In this document: positions 14,680 to 16,863 of the stretch, one piece after another | Position numbering within the stretch: the stretch's first letter is position 1 | How the letters are laid out: the number at the start of each line of letters is the position of its first letter | Assembly: GCA_046597185.1 (NCBI GenBank) | Contig: JBKJLF010000120.1 | Span: forward strand, 1 to 16,863 | Length of the DNA: 16,863 nucleotides | Reading direction: 5' to 3' | From: CAMBDR01 sp046597185 | GTDB taxonomy: Bacteria; Pseudomonadota; Gammaproteobacteria; Burkholderiales; Burkholderiaceae_D | Notes under the pieces: model-generated | Databases searched by the model: none | What the model was told of the DNA's origin: nothing | What the model saw: the letters and a program-made list of their open reading frames with translations, nothing else | Translations under genes and position numbers: made by a program

Positions 14680-14751
14680 GTAGGGTGGGCACCTGTGCCC
14701 ACGCGGGTATGTACCACGAACCTGCACGTGGGCACAGGGTGCCTACCCTAC
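14680..14751. repeat. REPIN-like double palindrome
   Basis: Two imperfect inverted arms: GTAGGGTGGGCAC... at 14680-14703 and its near complement ...GGTGCCTACCCTAC at 14727-14751, around a 23-base centre. Each arm is itself a palindrome (GTGGGCAC CT GTGCCCAC is perfect). This two-REP inverted layout is typical of REPINs, non-autonomous repeats moved by RAYT transposases. It may also form a strong hairpin that ends or protects the upstream transcript, although no T tract follows. Confidence 0.65.
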
Positions 14752-14767
14752 CGGGCCAGGTTGCAAA

Positions 14768-14796
14768 TTGACAAGAGTGCCAATTTGGGATTTTAC
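14768..14796 (+). promoter_or_regulatory. Candidate promoter for the decarboxylase gene
   Basis: A perfect TTGACA (14768-14773), a 17-base spacer and TTTTAC (14791-14796), about 105 bases before the ATG. The -10 is weak (3/6). The leader between is A/T rich and shows no riboswitch-like structure that I recognise. Confidence 0.4.
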
Positions 14797-14901
14797 AAAA
14801 AACTTTCCCGTTCCATCCTCATTTCTGCGAAAATCGCGAGTTCGGAATTTTTTCAATCCGTTTTCATTCCATTGTTCACCAGTTGCCTGCCGGAGTAAGC
14901 C

Positions 14902-16863
14902 ATGAAATTTCGCTTTCCCATCGTTATTATCGATGAAGACTTTCGTTCCGAAAATACCTCGGGTTTGGGCATTCGTGCTTTGGCTGATGCCATCCAGCTT
15001 GAGGGCATGGAAGTATTGGGCGTGACCAGTTACGGCGACTTGTCGCAATTTGCGCAGCAGCAATCGCGCGCCTCGGCCTTTATTTTGTCAATTGATGATG
15101 AAGAATTTGGTACCGGTTCGGTGGAAGACACCAATTACGCGCTCAAATCGCTGCGCGCTTTTGTGGAAGAAATTCGTTATAAAAATGCCGATATTCCGAT
15201 TTATTTATATGGTGAAACCCGCACCTCACGCCATATCCCCAACGATATCTTGCGCGAATTGCATGGCTTCATTCATATGTTTGAAGATACCCCGGAATTC
15301 GTGGCGCGCCATATTATCCGCGAAGCCAAGTCTTATCTGGATGGATTATCCCCGCCGTTTTTCCGCGCCTTGGTGCATTACGCCAACGACGGTTCGTATT
15401 CCTGGCATTGCCCCGGCCACTCGGGTGGCGTCGCCTTTTTAAAGTCGCCAATCGGGCAAATGTTTCACCAGTTTTTCGGCGAAAACATGTTGCGCGCCGA
15501 TGTCTGTAACGCGGTCGAAGAACTGGGCCAGTTACTCGACCATACCGGCCCGGTGGCAGCCAGTGAACGCAATGCAGCGCGTATTTTTAATGCCGATCAT
15601 TGCTTTTTTGTCACCAACGGCACCAGCACCAGCAATAAAATGGTCTGGCATTCGACGGTGGCACCGGGTGATATTGTGGTGGTGGATCGCAATTGCCATA
15701 AATCAATTTTGCATTCGATTATCATGTGCGCCGCGATTCCGGTGTTTTTGCAACCCACGCGCAACCATTTGGGCATTATTGGCCCGATTCCCTTGCAAGA
15801 ATTTTCGATGGAAAGCATTGCGCGCAAAATTGAAGCCAACCCCTTTGCGCGCAGCGCCGCCAATAAAAAACCACGCATTTTGACCATTACCCAATCGACC
15901 TATGACGGGGTAATTTACAATGTCGAAACCCTGCGTGAATTGCTTGACGGCAAAATCGACACCTTGCATTTTGACGAGGCATGGTTACCGCACGCCACTT
16001 TTCACGATTTTTACAAAGATATGCACGCGATTGGCAAAGATCGCCCGCGCGCCAAAGAGTCGATGATTTTTTCCACCCAGTCCACCCATAAATTACTGGC
16101 CGGTTTATCGCAAGCCTCGCAAATTCTGGTACGCGAATCAGAAAGTGTGCAACTCGATCAGGGTGCCTTCAATGAAGCGTATTTGATGCACACTTCCACG
16201 TCGCCGCAATATTCGATTATTGCGTCCTGCGATGTGGCTGCGGCCATGATGGAAGCACCGGGTGGGCCGGCGCTGGTGGAAGAAAGTATTTTGGAAGCGC
16301 TGGACTTTCGCCGCGCCATGAAAAAGATTGATCAGGAATGGGGCCATGACTGGTGGTTCCAGGTGTGGGGGCCGGAAAACTTTGCCCAGGATGGCATCGG
16401 TTCGCGCGAAGACTGGATGATACGAGCCGAAGATGACTGGCATGGTTTTGGCAACCTGGCAGCGGGCTTTAATATGCTCGACCCGATTAAAGCCACGATT
16501 ATTAACCCTGGCTTGGGTTTGGACGGGCGCTTTGGCGAAACCGGGATTCCCGCTTCCATCGTCACCAAATACCTGGCTGAACATGGCGTGATTATTGAAA
16601 AATGCGGCTTGTATTCCTTTTTTATCATGTTCACCATCGGCATTACCAAAGGGCGTTGGAATACCTTGCTCACGGCTTTACAACAATTTAAAGACGATTA
16701 CGATAAAAATCACCCGATGTGGCGTATTTTGCCCGAGTTTGCCCAGGCTAATCCGCGTTACGAGCGTATGGGTTTGCGCGATTTATGCCAGCAAATTCAC
16801 GATTTTTACAAAGCCAGCGACATTGCGCGCCTGACCACGGAAATGTATCTGTCGGACATGATC
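14902..16863 (+). CDS. PLP-dependent Orn/Lys/Arg decarboxylase, 3' end outside the window
   Basis: The first 654 residues of a fold-type I decarboxylase of the biodegradative AdiA/LdcI/SpeF group, normally 710-760 residues, so roughly 60-100 are missing at the window edge. ATG 14902 has GGAG 6 bases upstream. Residues 1-130 form the flavodoxin-like wing domain (FPIVIIDEDFRSENTSGLG). The PLP core has SWHCPGHSGG, NGTSTSNK (239-246), DRNCHKS (262-268), HFDEAW (356-361, Asp358 facing the pyridine nitrogen) and STHKLLAGLSQAS with Lys397 as the Schiff-base lysine. TSTSPQYSIIAS and DPIKATIINPG follow. It releases CO2 and a polyamine or agmatine from a basic amino acid, consuming a proton, so it serves acid tolerance or polyamine supply. 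Whether arginine, lysine or ornithine is the substrate I cannot decide from this part. Confidence 0.95.
   Translation, partial: MKFRFPIVIIDEDFRSENTSGLGIRALADAIQLEGMEVLGVTSYGDLSQFAQQQSRASAFILSIDDEEFGTGSVEDTNYALKSLRAFVEEIRYKNADIPIYLYGETRTSRHIPNDILRELHGFIHMFEDTPEFVARHIIREAKSYLDGLSPPFFRALVHYANDGSYSWHCPGHSGGVAFLKSPIGQMFHQFFGENMLRADVCNAVEELGQLLDHTGPVAASERNAARIFNADHCFFVTNGTSTSNKMVWHSTVAPGDIVVVDRNCHKSILHSIIMCAAIPVFLQPTRNHLGIIGPIPLQEFSMESIARKIEANPFARSAANKKPRILTITQSTYDGVIYNVETLRELLDGKIDTLHFDEAWLPHATFHDFYKDMHAIGKDRPRAKESMIFSTQSTHKLLAGLSQASQILVRESESVQLDQGAFNEAYLMHTSTSPQYSIIASCDVAAAMMEAPGGPALVEESILEALDFRRAMKKIDQEWGHDWWFQVWGPENFAQDGIGSREDWMIRAEDDWHGFGNLAAGFNMLDPIKATIINPGLGLDGRFGETGIPASIVTKYLAEHGVIIEKCGLYSFFIMFTIGITKGRWNTLLTALQQFKDDYDKNHPMWRILPEFAQANPRYERMGLRDLCQQIHDFYKASDIARLTTEMYLSDMI

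Noticed and set aside
14695..14898. Plus-strand 67-codon frame after the chemoreceptor
   Set aside because: It runs through the REPIN-like palindrome and candidate promoter, and matches nothing recognisable.

Overview
The window looks like a piece of a betaproteobacterial chromosome. The order Burkholderiales, perhaps Oxalobacteraceae, is my best guess, from the style of the chemoreceptor, SlyX and the Orn/Lys/Arg decarboxylase; no marker here fixes the taxon. No rRNA, tRNA, CRISPR array, integrase or intact insertion sequence is visible.

Left two thirds (371-11292, all minus strand; read from right to left): an almost gapless gene string equivalent to E. coli yfaA-yfaT-yfaS-yfaQ-yfaP and to the Pseudomonas mag operon. 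In transcription order it encodes a membrane-anchored DUF2138 protein (YfaA-like), a Tat-exported DUF1175 protein that reads like an NlpC/P60 cysteine-peptidase fold (YfaT-like), a secreted 1574-residue alpha-2-macroglobulin with an intact CVEQ thioester motif (YfaS-like), a DUF2300 protein (YfaQ-like), and two tandem DUF2135 proteins (YfaP-like). slyX follows 30 bases downstream as an apparent last cistron. Every product before slyX has an export signal or membrane anchor, so the set should work in the periplasm as an envelope protease-trapping complex. The most interesting protein is the YfaQ-like one. From the sequence it appears to join a penicillin-binding-protein-like SxxK domain, a SpoIID/LytB-like domain that keeps its glutamate, and a C-terminal HExxH metallopeptidase-like motif. 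Several operon genes also carry in-frame 9- or 12-bp tandem repeats encoding low-complexity linkers.

Middle (11404-13044): a minus-strand Fic-family protein with an N-terminal winged-helix-like segment. Its class II inhibitory motif is intact but the catalytic His of the Fic motif is Gln. Its upstream region, shared with a divergent chemoreceptor gene, holds A-rich direct repeats (GCGCC core), three of them spaced exactly 21 bp.

Right part (13045-16863, plus strand): a methyl-accepting chemotaxis protein gene interrupted by one in-frame TAA at codon 130 with no frame change, then a REPIN-like double palindrome, then the first 654 codons of a PLP-dependent Orn/Lys/Arg decarboxylase cut by the window edge. 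The first 370 bases hold no gene I can support.
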